Shown: positions 16,324 through 24,058 of the stretch, in pieces | How positions within the stretch are numbered: the stretch's first letter is position 1 | Layout of the letters: the number at the start of each line of letters is the position of its first letter | Assembly (NCBI GenBank): GCA_944392185.1 | Contig: CALXVW010000096.1 | Location: 1-44,568, forward strand | From: an uncultured Alphaproteobacteria bacterium | GTDB lineage: Bacteria; Pseudomonadota; Alphaproteobacteria; RF32; CAG-239 | DNA length: 44,568 nucleotides | Direction: 5' to 3' | Made by a program: the position numbers and the translations under genes | The notes under the pieces: generated by a model | Told to the model about the DNA's origin: nothing | What the model saw: the letters and a program-made list of their open reading frames with translations, nothing else | Database searches by the model: none

Positions 16324-16866
16324 TTATTCCTCTTCTTGGCTTTGGTTTCTTACTTCTCTTACCTCGGGAATATAGGTTTTTAATATCTTCTCAACACCTT
16401 CTTTCAAGGTAACAAGAGCATAAGGACAGCCTTTGCAGGAGCCTTGCATTTCCACATAAACTATTCCGTCTTTGAAATCCTTAAATACAATGTCTCCGCC
16501 GTCTTGTTTGACTGCCGGGCGGATCCTGGCGTTGAGCAGACCTTGGATCTGTTCAACAACATTGTCATCTTTTTCTGCCGCAGGTGTAAGGGTCGCTTCT
16601 CCTGTGGAAAGGTGATCCATGATTTCTGCTAAAATTTGAGGTTTCAACTCTTCCCATGAAGCTTTTTCTTCTTTAGTAACAGATATCATGTCTGATGTGA
16701 TAAAAAGGGATCTAATACCGCCTAAATCAAAAATATGCTCTGCCAAAGGGGATTTGCGCAAAGATTTGGCATCAACAAATTCGGCTTGTCCGGATTTTAA
16801 TATCGGTTGCGGCGGGAAAAAGTTCAGCACATTGTTATCCGGGGTCGGCTGAGTTTCTATAATCAT
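16324..16866 (-). CDS. NfuA-like Fe-S cluster scaffold or carrier
   Basis: The 180-residue protein has an N-terminal Nfu_N domain (about 1-88; FFPPQPILKSGQAEFVDA) and a C-terminal NifU-type domain (about 103-172) with the cluster-binding pair C144-x-x-C147 in GSCKGCPYALVTLK. Such proteins receive a [4Fe-4S] cluster and pass it to client enzymes in the cytoplasm. The ATG overlaps the stop of the DUF2333 gene as ATGA. This two-domain form is common in alphaproteobacteria. Confidence 0.92.
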   Translation of the reverse strand: MIIETQPTPDNNVLNFFPPQPILKSGQAEFVDAKSLRKSPLAEHIFDLGGIRSLFITSDMISVTKEEKASWEELKPQILAEIMDHLSTGEATLTPAAEKDDNVVEQIQGLLNARIRPAVKQDGGDIVFKDFKDGIVYVEMQGSCKGCPYALVTLKEGVEKILKTYIPEVREVRNQSQEEE

Positions 16867-17882
16867 TTCTTTAATCCTTGAGCTTGAGGGCGGGTTAGTA
16901 TTGCCTCCATATTTTGTAATACGGCAATAGATTTATAATTGAAATATCCCAGCGTAGCCAGGTGATTGGGCGCGGTTAAACTGTCTAATTCGCCGTTACG
17001 AACAACCAGTGGTGAAAGCTTGGAGGCTTTTTCCAGCGTGTTTAGCAATGCCGTCCATGGCTGATAAATGTTGTGTTGCACAATAACATCTTTGTAGTCT
17101 ACTCCAAGCGCTTTCAAAAGCAAATAATAGGAATATAGTTTGCCTTGCTCGTAGTAAAATATATTATCTGCTTTGCCGTCATAAAAATCAGTGCTGTGTT
17201 CTCTGATTTGATTGCTTAAACGGCGAGAGCTTTGGGTTAAGTCTTTTTGTATGGCTTTTAGAAAATAGTTCAAATCCTCCGCTTTTGCTATAAACAACTC
17301 TCGTCCGTCGGCTAAATCACGATTGTAATTTTGCAGCTGTTTGCGTGCTCTTCGGTATTGGCTGTTGGATGAGGGGGCCGGAACCAGCTTGTTGTGAGGG
17401 GAAAACATCCAAATGTTGCCTGGGTATTGCAGTAATTCTGCGGCCGTTTGCAAATGTGATTCTTCTGTCGGTAAGTTATCAATTTTTTGAGCAAAGGCTT
17501 TTGATAAAGTACTGATGGAGGACATAAGTCCTAGTTGAAACGAGGGCATATTATCCAGCATATAGGCCGGAAAAATAAAAGGAAGGCTCGGTGTCCAACT
17601 TTTGTTGTAAACTTCTCTGCGAATTAGAAATGCCATCGCGTTAATGGTGACTGATTCTCTTCCTTCTTTGTGAAATTCATAGTTGGTATTCTTATCAATG
17701 TCTTCACTTACCAGAGCACCTAAAGGATAATATAAAAAGATGAATCCTATGATGAATAATAAAATTAGCTTTGGCCAGGTGTTAACCAAATTCCTCAATC
17801 GCGGCCATGGGCGCAGTAAAATTTTTAACCGCTGCGGTATTCTTAGTGCAAGTATCCGTTCTTTTATCTTGAGGTTACGCAT
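16863..17882 (-). CDS. DUF2333 family membrane-anchored protein
   Basis: The 339-residue protein matches the DUF2333 family. It has a basic N terminus, one membrane segment near residues 34-53 (LILLFIIGFIFLYYPLGALV) and a large periplasmic part with INAMAFLIRREVYNKSWTPSLPF. The function of the family is unknown. The ATG at 17882 overlaps the murJ stop as ATGCGTAA; an upstream in-frame start at 17903 would overlap murJ more and is less likely. It precedes the Nfu gene with an ATGA overlap, so the whole run is one operon. Confidence 0.85.
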   Translation of the reverse strand: MRNLKIKERILALRIPQRLKILLRPWPRLRNLVNTWPKLILLFIIGFIFLYYPLGALVSEDIDKNTNYEFHKEGRESVTINAMAFLIRREVYNKSWTPSLPFIFPAYMLDNMPSFQLGLMSSISTLSKAFAQKIDNLPTEESHLQTAAELLQYPGNIWMFSPHNKLVPAPSSNSQYRRARKQLQNYNRDLADGRELFIAKAEDLNYFLKAIQKDLTQSSRRLSNQIREHSTDFYDGKADNIFYYEQGKLYSYYLLLKALGVDYKDVIVQHNIYQPWTALLNTLEKASKLSPLVVRNGELDSLTAPNHLATLGYFNYKSIAVLQNMEAILTRPQAQGLKK

Positions 17883-19458
17883 TTTTGCCACTCCGTTTGC
17901 CAAGCATCTTTATCAGTTCTCTGATATCAAAAGTACCACTTAGTTTAGCGGTTATTGCAAAAGTTGCAACACCCAAAATGCATAAAAGCGAAAACCAGCA
18001 TAGCTTGGGAAAGATAGAAAGGTTGAGCCAGTTGCCATAATGCATGTTTAGTAAAATTTCACCAAAATCGATTATTATGCCCATGACAATTGAACAAGCT
18101 AAAATTTTTGTCGTTTGTATTACAAGTTCTTTTGGGCAAGTCCAAAAACCTCTTTTTTTGAGGCCGCGAATGTATTGGCCTAATGATACAAAAGCTGCTA
18201 TTGTTGTTGCTAAGGCTATGCCTACATGTCCAAAGGGTTTCATCAAAATAACGGAAAAACATAGGTTGGTGAGCAGAACTACAATACTATATTTTACCGG
18301 TGTTTTCGTATCTCCTCTGGCAAAAAAGTTTGGCGCCAGGGCTTTGACCAAAACATAGGCCGGCAAGCCAATGGCGTAGGCAATAACAGCTTGGGCCGTC
18401 ATGTCAGTTTGAAAACTGCCGAATTTGCCGTGTTGGAAGAGGATATTAATTGTCGGTTTTGCCAGGAAAATTAAGGCAACTGCGGCCGGAATCGAGAGCA
18501 AAGCTCCATACTCCCAAGCCTTGTTTTGCACGCGGCCGGCCTCATCAACTTCTCCGGCTTTGAGGTGGTGTGAGAGAATCGGCAAAACCGCAACACCAAT
18601 GGCGGCGCCAACTACTCCTAAGGGAAGTTGTTGTAGCCTATTGGCATAATACAGCCACGATATGGCACCGGTTCCCACCAAAGAGACTAAAATGGTGTCT
18701 ACCACCATGTTGATTTGGTAAACGCCGGCTCCTAATACGCCAGGGGCAATCCTTTTAAAAAGGGTGCGAATACTGCTGTCTTTGAGCAAAGATAAAATCT
18801 TAAAATCCGGCTTTAGGTAGACTTGCTGGCGGTGCAAAAAGAACATCAGCCACAAAATTTCCAAGAATCCGGCAACGGTGACGCCGATGGCTATGCCATG
18901 CGCCGGCGTGCTGCCAAACGGTACAAAGATGAAGACGGATAAAATCATCATCACATTTAAAATAACCGGAGCCGCCGCCGGGGCTGCAAATTTGCCAAGC
19001 GCGTTCAAAATTCCGGATTGAAAAGAAACTATGGAGATAAATAATAAAAACGGAAAAGTGATCCTTGAAAGCTCGGTTGCCAGTTCTATCTTGCCGTGGT
19101 CATCAATAAATCCGGGGGCCAGAATCTGGACAACAATCGGCATTAAAACTTCCATTATAATCACAAAAAGGCTCAGGAAAAAGGCCAAAACCGATATTGC
19201 TCGGGCGGCAAAATCTATGGCGTCTTGCTTGCTGTCGGTTACCAGTTTGTGGGAGAGCATCGGCACAAAGGCTGAGGTAAAGGCACCTTCTGCAAATAAA
19301 GAGCGAAACAGGTTCGGCAGTTTGAAGGCAACAAAAAAGGCATCTGAAATCATTCCGGCGCCCAGAAAGTTGGCTAAGACCATGTCACGAAAGAATCCGG
19401 TTATGCGAGAAAGAAGCGTAAAGCTGCCGAAAGTGGCAATAGATTTGAATAAACTCAT
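17875..19458 (-). CDS. murJ: Lipid II flippase MurJ
   Basis: MurJ moves lipid-linked peptidoglycan precursors across the inner membrane. The 527-residue protein has about 14 membrane segments and the family start SLFKSIATFGSFTLLSRITG with Arg18 and Arg24 (GFFRD), which are essential in E. coli. The motif DAFFVAFKLPNLFRSLFAEGAFTSAF is diagnostic. It is the first gene of the minus-strand envelope operon and overlaps DUF2333 by eight bases. The divergent gap to 19651 holds promoters for both directions. Confidence 0.95.
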   Translation of the reverse strand: MSLFKSIATFGSFTLLSRITGFFRDMVLANFLGAGMISDAFFVAFKLPNLFRSLFAEGAFTSAFVPMLSHKLVTDSKQDAIDFAARAISVLAFFLSLFVIIMEVLMPIVVQILAPGFIDDHGKIELATELSRITFPFLLFISIVSFQSGILNALGKFAAPAAAPVILNVMMILSVFIFVPFGSTPAHGIAIGVTVAGFLEILWLMFFLHRQQVYLKPDFKILSLLKDSSIRTLFKRIAPGVLGAGVYQINMVVDTILVSLVGTGAISWLYYANRLQQLPLGVVGAAIGVAVLPILSHHLKAGEVDEAGRVQNKAWEYGALLSIPAAVALIFLAKPTINILFQHGKFGSFQTDMTAQAVIAYAIGLPAYVLVKALAPNFFARGDTKTPVKYSIVVLLTNLCFSVILMKPFGHVGIALATTIAAFVSLGQYIRGLKKRGFWTCPKELVIQTTKILACSIVMGIIIDFGEILLNMHYGNWLNLSIFPKLCWFSLLCILGVATFAITAKLSGTFDIRELIKMLGKRSGKNA

Positions 19459-19501
19459 TATATTTTGTGGCCTAATTGGTTTATTAAGTTGATTTTAAGA
19501 G

Positions 19502-19530
19502 ATTATAGGTTATTATTTCCAATAATGAAA
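19502..19530 (-). promoter_or_regulatory. Predicted promoter of the murJ operon
   Basis: On the minus strand a perfect -10 TATAAT (19502-19507) lies 17 bases downstream of a weak -35 TTTCAT (19525-19530). It is about 44 bases upstream of the murJ start. Confidence 0.45.
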
Positions 19531-19583
19531 CACTAAATATCAACTTTTGCCTAAGTTTTTCGCCGTTTTTTGAAGTTTTTTAG

Positions 19584-19612
19584 TTGACAAAATACTTTTA
19601 AATTGCGATAAT
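19584..19612 (+). promoter_or_regulatory. Strong predicted sigma-70-type promoter
   Basis: TTGACA (19584-19589), exactly 17 bases, then GATAAT (19607-19612). This is the best promoter match in the window. The start of transcription should fall near 19619, giving a leader of about 32 bases before the gene at 19651. Confidence 0.8.
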
Positions 19613-19650
19613 AGACAAAAGAGATGAGATTTTGTTTATGGAGAAATGTT

Positions 19651-20028
19651 ATGACTACCGTAACAGAGAGAACAGAGGGATTTATACCTCTGGGGACAGG
19701 AAAGGCTAGAGATGATGTCTTGCAAATAGACGTCAGTTCTTTGCAGCTTGCTTCTGATTATAAATCTTTTGGCAAAAATGGCTTGGCAAGTGATACGAAT
19801 GCTAGGCCAGAGCTTGGAAAAGAGTCCTTGGCTAAGGGGTTTAAGTCGTTGGGGGCAAACGGAAATACTAAGACGTTTGAGGGGTATTCTCCTCGTTTGG
19901 AAAAAGCCGCTCACGGAAAACCGTCTATGAGCGATAGAGTTACTTCTCTGATTAATGCCGTTAAGGCGCCGTTTAAGCGTGAGAAAGTTCATTTCATTAA
20001 TCCAAATAAAGGTAACAACGGACGATAA
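19651..20028 (+). CDS. Small hypothetical soluble protein with strong promoter
   Basis: I do not recognise this 125-residue protein. It is hydrophilic, without signal peptide or membrane segment, and contains two related stretches, YKSFGKNGLA and FKSLGANGNT, about 30 residues apart. The tail is basic (APFKREKVHFINPNKGNNGR). ATG 19651 with GGAG at 19640-19643 is preferred to the upstream ATG at 19624. It has its own near-consensus promoter and a strong terminator, so it is probably abundant. Possible roles such as a small nucleic-acid or envelope-associated protein are guesses. Confidence 0.65.
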   Translation: MTTVTERTEGFIPLGTGKARDDVLQIDVSSLQLASDYKSFGKNGLASDTNARPELGKESLAKGFKSLGANGNTKTFEGYSPRLEKAAHGKPSMSDRVTSLINAVKAPFKREKVHFINPNKGNNGR

Positions 20029-20061
20029 TCTTTCTTTATTTCTCCACAAACGACATGGCTT

Positions 20062-20089
20062 AAAACTCCGGAATTTTTCCGGAGTTTTT
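20062..20089 (+). terminator. Rho-independent terminator
   Basis: AAAACTCCGG (20062-20071) pairs perfectly with CCGGAGTTTT (20079-20088), loop of seven bases, ending the single-gene unit at 19651. Confidence 0.92.
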
Positions 20090-20166
20090 CATTGAATTTT
20101 AATCTTTTGGTGCTATACATCAACGCAGTTATTAATTAAATACAAACAATTTAAATATTATAGGAT

Positions 20167-20460
20167 ATGGAGTTTATTTTACCTCAGCCCAAAGAACTCA
20201 TAGTGGTTGTTTTGTTGGCCGTATTTATGCTTTTCCATTTTGAAAGGCGGTTGCGCATTTTAGAACATCGGTTCCGTGTGCAAAAGGCGCATACGTTTGT
20301 GGTGGCGTTGGTTATGGTTTTGCCGCTCTTTTTTGTCCACTGGCAAACCGAAGATGAGTTGATGCTGGTTTCTCAACTTATGAGTTATGCTCTTGCTGTT
20401 GGGGTTTGCTCTCTTTTCGGAATGATTTCCGCACCTGAGAGTAAGGACTCTAAAATTTGA
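20167..20460 (+). CDS. Small hypothetical inner-membrane protein
   Basis: This 97-residue protein is unrecognised. It has about three hydrophobic stretches: residues 11-24, 41-57 and 68-88. A basic stretch between the first two (FERRLRILEHRFRVQK) suggests a cytoplasmic loop. No ribosome site better than AGGA (about 20162) is visible. Its stop is followed within a few bases by a terminator shared with typA. The spacing and clean frame favour a real gene; function is unknown. Confidence 0.6.
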   Translation: MEFILPQPKELIVVVLLAVFMLFHFERRLRILEHRFRVQKAHTFVVALVMVLPLFFVHWQTEDELMLVSQLMSYALAVGVCSLFGMISAPESKDSKI

Positions 20461-20465
20461 AGATG

Positions 20466-20499
20466 AAAAACCCTCGATATTTTCGTATCGAGGGTTTTT
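20466..20499. terminator. Bidirectional terminator between orphan and typA
   Basis: A fourteen-pair perfect stem AAAAACCCTCGATA (20466-20479) with TATCGAGGGTTTTT (20486-20499) has A/T-rich ends that give a T-run on both strands. It serves two convergent genes. Confidence 0.93.
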
Positions 20500-20509
20500 C
20501 TTTTGTCTC

Positions 20510-22327
20510 TTACAAATCACCGGGTTTTTGACGGCGACGGGCTATCGGATCCAAAATCCGTTTGCGCAGGCGCAAAGTCTTAGGTGTAACCTCTAAGAGC
20601 TCATCTTCTTGAATGTAAGACAAGCCTTGTTCCAAAGTCAGTTTGCGAGGTGGAACCAAATCTATGGCTTCATCCTTGCCGGCTGCACGGATGTTGGTCA
20701 GCTGTTTGGCTTTACAAGGGTTGACCTCCAAGTCATTGGGCTTGGTGTGCTCGCCGATAATCATTCCGGTATAGACCGGAACACCCGGGTCAATAAACAT
20801 GGGGCCGCGCTCTTGCAATTTCCATAAAGAATAAGCAATGGCTGTGCCGGTTTCTGAGGAAATCAGAACTCCGTTGCGGCGGCTGTCAATCTCTCCTTTG
20901 TAGGGTTCATAACATTTGAACAGTCTGTTCATAACGCCGGTGCCACGGGTGTCGGTTAAAAATTCAGAATGGTAACCAATCAGACCGCGTGAGGGAGCAT
21001 TGAAAATCAGGCGGACTTTGTTGCCTACCTGAGAAGGAATCATATCTACCATTTCAGATCTTCTTTGGCCTAATTTCTCAACTACGGCGCCGGAAAACTC
21101 TTCATCAACATCAACAACAACTTCTTCTATCGGCTCCAAAAGTTGGCCGTTTTCATCTTTTTTCATCAATACACGCGGACGGGAGATGGAGAGCTCGAAG
21201 CCTTCTCTGCGCATGGTTTCAATCAGTACGCCCAATTGTAATTCTCCACGGCCGGCGACTTCAAACGAATCGCTGCTGTCGGTGCGGGAGATCTTGAGGG
21301 CAATGTTGCCTTCGGCCTCTTTGCACAAACGGTCCCAAATCATACGCGAGGTAACCTTGTCTCCCTCGCGGCCGGCCAAGGGAGAATCGTTGATTGAAAA
21401 AGTCATGGCCAATGTCGGCGGGTCTATCGGCTGAGCTTTGATGGCTTCATTGACTTCAAAGGCACACAAAGTATCTGCAACCGTGCCTTTAACAACACCG
21501 GCAACCGCCACAATATCTCCGGCATGAGCCTCGTTTAAAGCCTCTCGGTTGAGCCCGCGGTAAGCCAAAATCTTGCTGATGCGGACACGCTCAATTTCGT
21601 TGTTTTTACCATCCAAAACTTTTACCGTATCATTCAAATGCAAGGTGCCTGATTGAATCTTTCCGGTTAGCAAACGGCCGATGAATTTGTCGGATTCCAA
21701 AGTGGTGGCCAACATTGAAAACGGTTTGTCAGGCTCGCAGGCAGGTTCGGGAACATAAGACAAAATCAGCTCAAACAAGGGGCTTAAATCTTTTTTCTCA
21801 TCTTCTAATTCTTTAACCGCCCAACCGTTGCGCCCAGAGGCGTAAAGAACCGGAAAGTCAAGCTGTTTGTCATTGGCATTTAAGCTGACAAAAAGATCAA
21901 AAACCTCGTCTAATACCTCATCACAGCGGGCATCGGCTTTGTCGGCTTTGTTGATAACCACAATCGGGCAGAGACCTAGTTTTAAGGCTTTACCCAGCAC
22001 AAACTTGGTTTGCGGCATTGGGCCTTCAGAAGAATCGACCAGCAAAACAACACCGTCAACCATGGAGAGAATGCGCTCAACCTCGCCGCCAAAGTCAGCG
22101 TGGCCCGGGGTGTCCACAATATTAATATGAGTACCGTTCCAGTTAACGGAAGTGCATTTTGAAAGGATGGTAATGCCGCGTTCTCTTTCCAGCTCGTTGC
22201 TGTCCATAACGCAGGTTTCTACCTTTTGGTTATCGCGGAAGGTGCCGCTTTGTTTTAAGAGCCCATCAACCAGTGTGGTCTTGCCGTGGTCAACGTGAGC
22301 TATTATGGCAATATTTCTCATATTCAT
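20510..22327 (-). CDS. typA: Ribosome-associated GTPase TypA/BipA
   Basis: TypA/BipA is an EF-G-like GTPase that binds 70S ribosomes and helps 50S assembly and stress growth. The 605-residue product is the usual length. It has G1 AHVDHGKTT, the DTPGHADFGGEVERIL switch, NKADK as G4, and the C-terminal BipA domain (FNAPSRGLIGYHSEF and GVPVYTGMIIGEH). I choose the ATG at 22327 (MNMRNIAII); an in-frame start at 22396 lies inside a palindromic repeat and would add a non-conserved tail. An AGGGAAG site is about 11 bases upstream. Confidence 0.95.
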   Translation of the reverse strand: MNMRNIAIIAHVDHGKTTLVDGLLKQSGTFRDNQKVETCVMDSNELERERGITILSKCTSVNWNGTHINIVDTPGHADFGGEVERILSMVDGVVLLVDSSEGPMPQTKFVLGKALKLGLCPIVVINKADKADARCDEVLDEVFDLFVSLNANDKQLDFPVLYASGRNGWAVKELEDEKKDLSPLFELILSYVPEPACEPDKPFSMLATTLESDKFIGRLLTGKIQSGTLHLNDTVKVLDGKNNEIERVRISKILAYRGLNREALNEAHAGDIVAVAGVVKGTVADTLCAFEVNEAIKAQPIDPPTLAMTFSINDSPLAGREGDKVTSRMIWDRLCKEAEGNIALKISRTDSSDSFEVAGRGELQLGVLIETMRREGFELSISRPRVLMKKDENGQLLEPIEEVVVDVDEEFSGAVVEKLGQRRSEMVDMIPSQVGNKVRLIFNAPSRGLIGYHSEFLTDTRGTGVMNRLFKCYEPYKGEIDSRRNGVLISSETGTAIAYSLWKLQERGPMFIDPGVPVYTGMIIGEHTKPNDLEVNPCKAKQLTNIRAAGKDEAIDLVPPRKLTLEQGLSYIQEDELLEVTPKTLRLRKRILDPIARRRQKPGDL

Positions 22328-22357
22328 CTTCGTTTTCTTCCCTAAATGGTCGTCATT

Positions 22358-22419
22358 GAAGCAAATTTGTTTCCTCGTGTACCTCTTTTTGTACACGTCG
22401 TCAACAAATTTACTTCCAG
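22358..22419. repeat. Long palindrome, intergenic element copy 3 (upstream of typA)
   Basis: The arm GAAGCAAATTTGTT (22358-22371) faces AACAAATTTACTTC (22403-22416), and CGTGTAC faces GTACACG around a CTCTTTTT loop. It lies about 30 bases upstream of the typA start, so it is in the leader or promoter of that gene. Confidence 0.75.
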
Positions 22420-22450
22420 CACGGCTATTTATGAAAGAAAACGCCGTGCT
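22418..22450. other. Second hairpin next to the typA palindrome
   Basis: AGCACGGC (22418-22425) pairs perfectly with GCCGTGCT (22443-22450), and TTTTA follows on the plus strand. No plus-strand gene ends here, so it may belong to the repeat element. Confidence 0.5.
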
Positions 22451-22536
22451 TTTATAAGCCTTTAATTTTGTAAATTCGCCTTACAATACACTTTTAAAAT
22501 TAAATTTCAATAATCTAATGAAATTTTTTTATAAGC

Positions 22537-23553
22537 TTACGCCTTTTTACCGTAAGACAGCAACTTATTGCGAACCAAGCCGCGCAAAGAAACCTCCGGT
22601 CTGGCACCGTAGTGGGTGATGATTTCCGCGGCAACAATAGAACCTATCATGGCACAGGTGCCGAGACTGCGTTCCTGGGTCATACCAAATAAAAAGCCTG
22701 CCGCATATAAATCTCCGGCACCGGTGGTGTCAACAACGTTGTCAACAACCTCGGCTTCAACAAAGGTTTTGGTGCGTCCGTTGACAACTACCGAGCCCTT
22801 GATTCCTCTGGTGATGGCTGCAATTTCTACATGCGGTTTGATTAAATCCAAGCTCTTATAAAAATCATCTTCCGCAAATAACGCTTTTATCTCTTCCTCA
22901 TTGGCAAAAAGAACATCAACATATTCTTTGACAAAGTTGAAAATCTCTTTCCGATTGCGGGTGATGCAAGTGGTGTCTGATAAGGTAAAGGCAACTTTGC
23001 GTCCATGTTTGTGTGCTAATTGACACGCTTTTATCAAAGCGCCCTGGCAGCAGTCCGTGTCCCACAGATATCCTTCAATATAGGTGATTTTGCCGGCTTG
23101 AATGATCTCTTCATCAATATCTTCTTCCGTTAAATGCGTGGCCGCTCCCAGATAGGTGAACATTGAGCGCTCGGCATCAGGCGTGACTAAAACGACACTG
23201 CGCCCCGTAACCGGTCCCTCGTTTAAGGGAATCGTGAAGAAATCTACACCGGCAGCGCCAATATCACGCGTGAATTCTTGCCCCAGCTCATCATCATGAA
23301 TCTTGCCGATGAAGGCAGGCGTGCCGCCCAGAGAGGCAATGCCTGCAACCGTGTTGGCTGCAGAACCGCCCGGAACTTCGCGCTCAGGTACAATATCTGC
23401 GTAAATCTTGCCTGCGGTTTTGGCGTCCATTAGGGTCATGCAGCCCTTGGGCAGATTTCTCTCTTTTAGGAAACCGTCGCCGACTTTGGCTAACACGTCT
23501 ACAATTGCGTTGCCGATACCAACAATGTCATAATATATTTCTGCCTTGCTCAT
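22537..23553 (-). CDS. PfkB-family kinase, adenosine kinase-like
   Basis: The 338-residue protein belongs to the ribokinase/PfkB family. It shows the first signature PGGSAANTVAGIASLGG (residues 61-77) and the second, VDTTGAGDLYAAGFL (274-288), with catalytic base D281. The N terminus (YDIVGIGNAIVDVLAKV) resembles alphaproteobacterial adenosine kinases, which phosphorylate adenosine to AMP; other sugars or nucleosides remain possible. ATG 23553 is chosen with AAGGA upstream, over a TTG at 23580. It stands between typA and the ferredoxin gene on the same strand. Confidence 0.88.
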   Translation of the reverse strand: MSKAEIYYDIVGIGNAIVDVLAKVGDGFLKERNLPKGCMTLMDAKTAGKIYADIVPEREVPGGSAANTVAGIASLGGTPAFIGKIHDDELGQEFTRDIGAAGVDFFTIPLNEGPVTGRSVVLVTPDAERSMFTYLGAATHLTEEDIDEEIIQAGKITYIEGYLWDTDCCQGALIKACQLAHKHGRKVAFTLSDTTCITRNRKEIFNFVKEYVDVLFANEEEIKALFAEDDFYKSLDLIKPHVEIAAITRGIKGSVVVNGRTKTFVEAEVVDNVVDTTGAGDLYAAGFLFGMTQERSLGTCAMIGSIVAAEIITHYGARPEVSLRGLVRNKLLSYGKKA

Positions 23554-23627
23554 TTTTGTTCTTTTTTTCCTTAAAACCAAAACTCTAAATTAAGCTCAAA
23601 TCTAACGGATATTTTTTTTATTTGCAA

Positions 23628-23655
23628 TAAAAAAGCTCCCGCCAAAGCGAGAGCT
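23628..23655 (-). terminator. Terminator of the ferredoxin gene
   Basis: On the minus strand AGCTC-T-CGC pairs with GCG-G-GAGCT around a TTTG loop (plus-strand 23634-23655), followed by a run of six T. It lies just past the ferredoxin stop. Confidence 0.88.
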
Positions 23656-23678
23656 TTGAAATTTTCAAGCTTGAAAAA

Positions 23679-23918
23679 TTATTCGTTGGCATTCGGCCAA
23701 TTTTTTGCGTTTTCAGCGTTGAATTTAATCCATTTCTCATCAGCTTCATCTTCAGAAGTGATGGCTTCTTGCGGGCATTCAGAAATGCAAACACCGCAAT
23801 CAATGCAGGTATCGGGATCAACAACCAATTGGGTCTCACCCTCGTGGAAAGCATCTACCGGGCATACATCAGCACAAGATTTGCATTTTACGCAAGCGTC
23901 ATTTACTACAGATACCAT
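23679..23918 (-). CDS. Ferredoxin with two [4Fe-4S]-type cysteine sets
   Basis: This 79-residue electron carrier has two full motifs: C9-x2-C12-x2-C15-x3-C19-P and C38-x2-C41-x2-C44-x3-C48-P. The overall layout (PVDAFHEG, PDTCIDCGVC, and the tail WIKFNAENAKNWPNANE) is that of the alphaproteobacterial FdxA family. Typical FdxA proteins, however, are 7Fe forms with a longer first loop and PVDCF. Here the loop is shortened and the extra cysteine is replaced by Ala23, which predicts two [4Fe-4S] clusters. It is a monocistronic gene with its own terminator. Partners are unknown; hydrogenase is a plausible one given hydF. Confidence 0.93.
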   Translation of the reverse strand: MVSVVNDACVKCKSCADVCPVDAFHEGETQLVVDPDTCIDCGVCISECPQEAITSEDEADEKWIKFNAENAKNWPNANE

Positions 23919-24058
23919 TCATTTAACTCCATGGTTGGTTATTTTGAAAAATCAAAACCAACTTTAGCTAATTTCTCAAATAAATCAAGCATAATCTTGC
24001 AAATGCAAAAAATAGTCCCTACATAGATATCAGAATTTATGTTTTGTGGGAGATTGAA

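Noticed and set aside
22328..22396. N-terminal extension of typA to 22396
   Set aside because: The extension lies in a palindromic repeat and is not conserved; MNMRNIAII at 22327 fits the family start.
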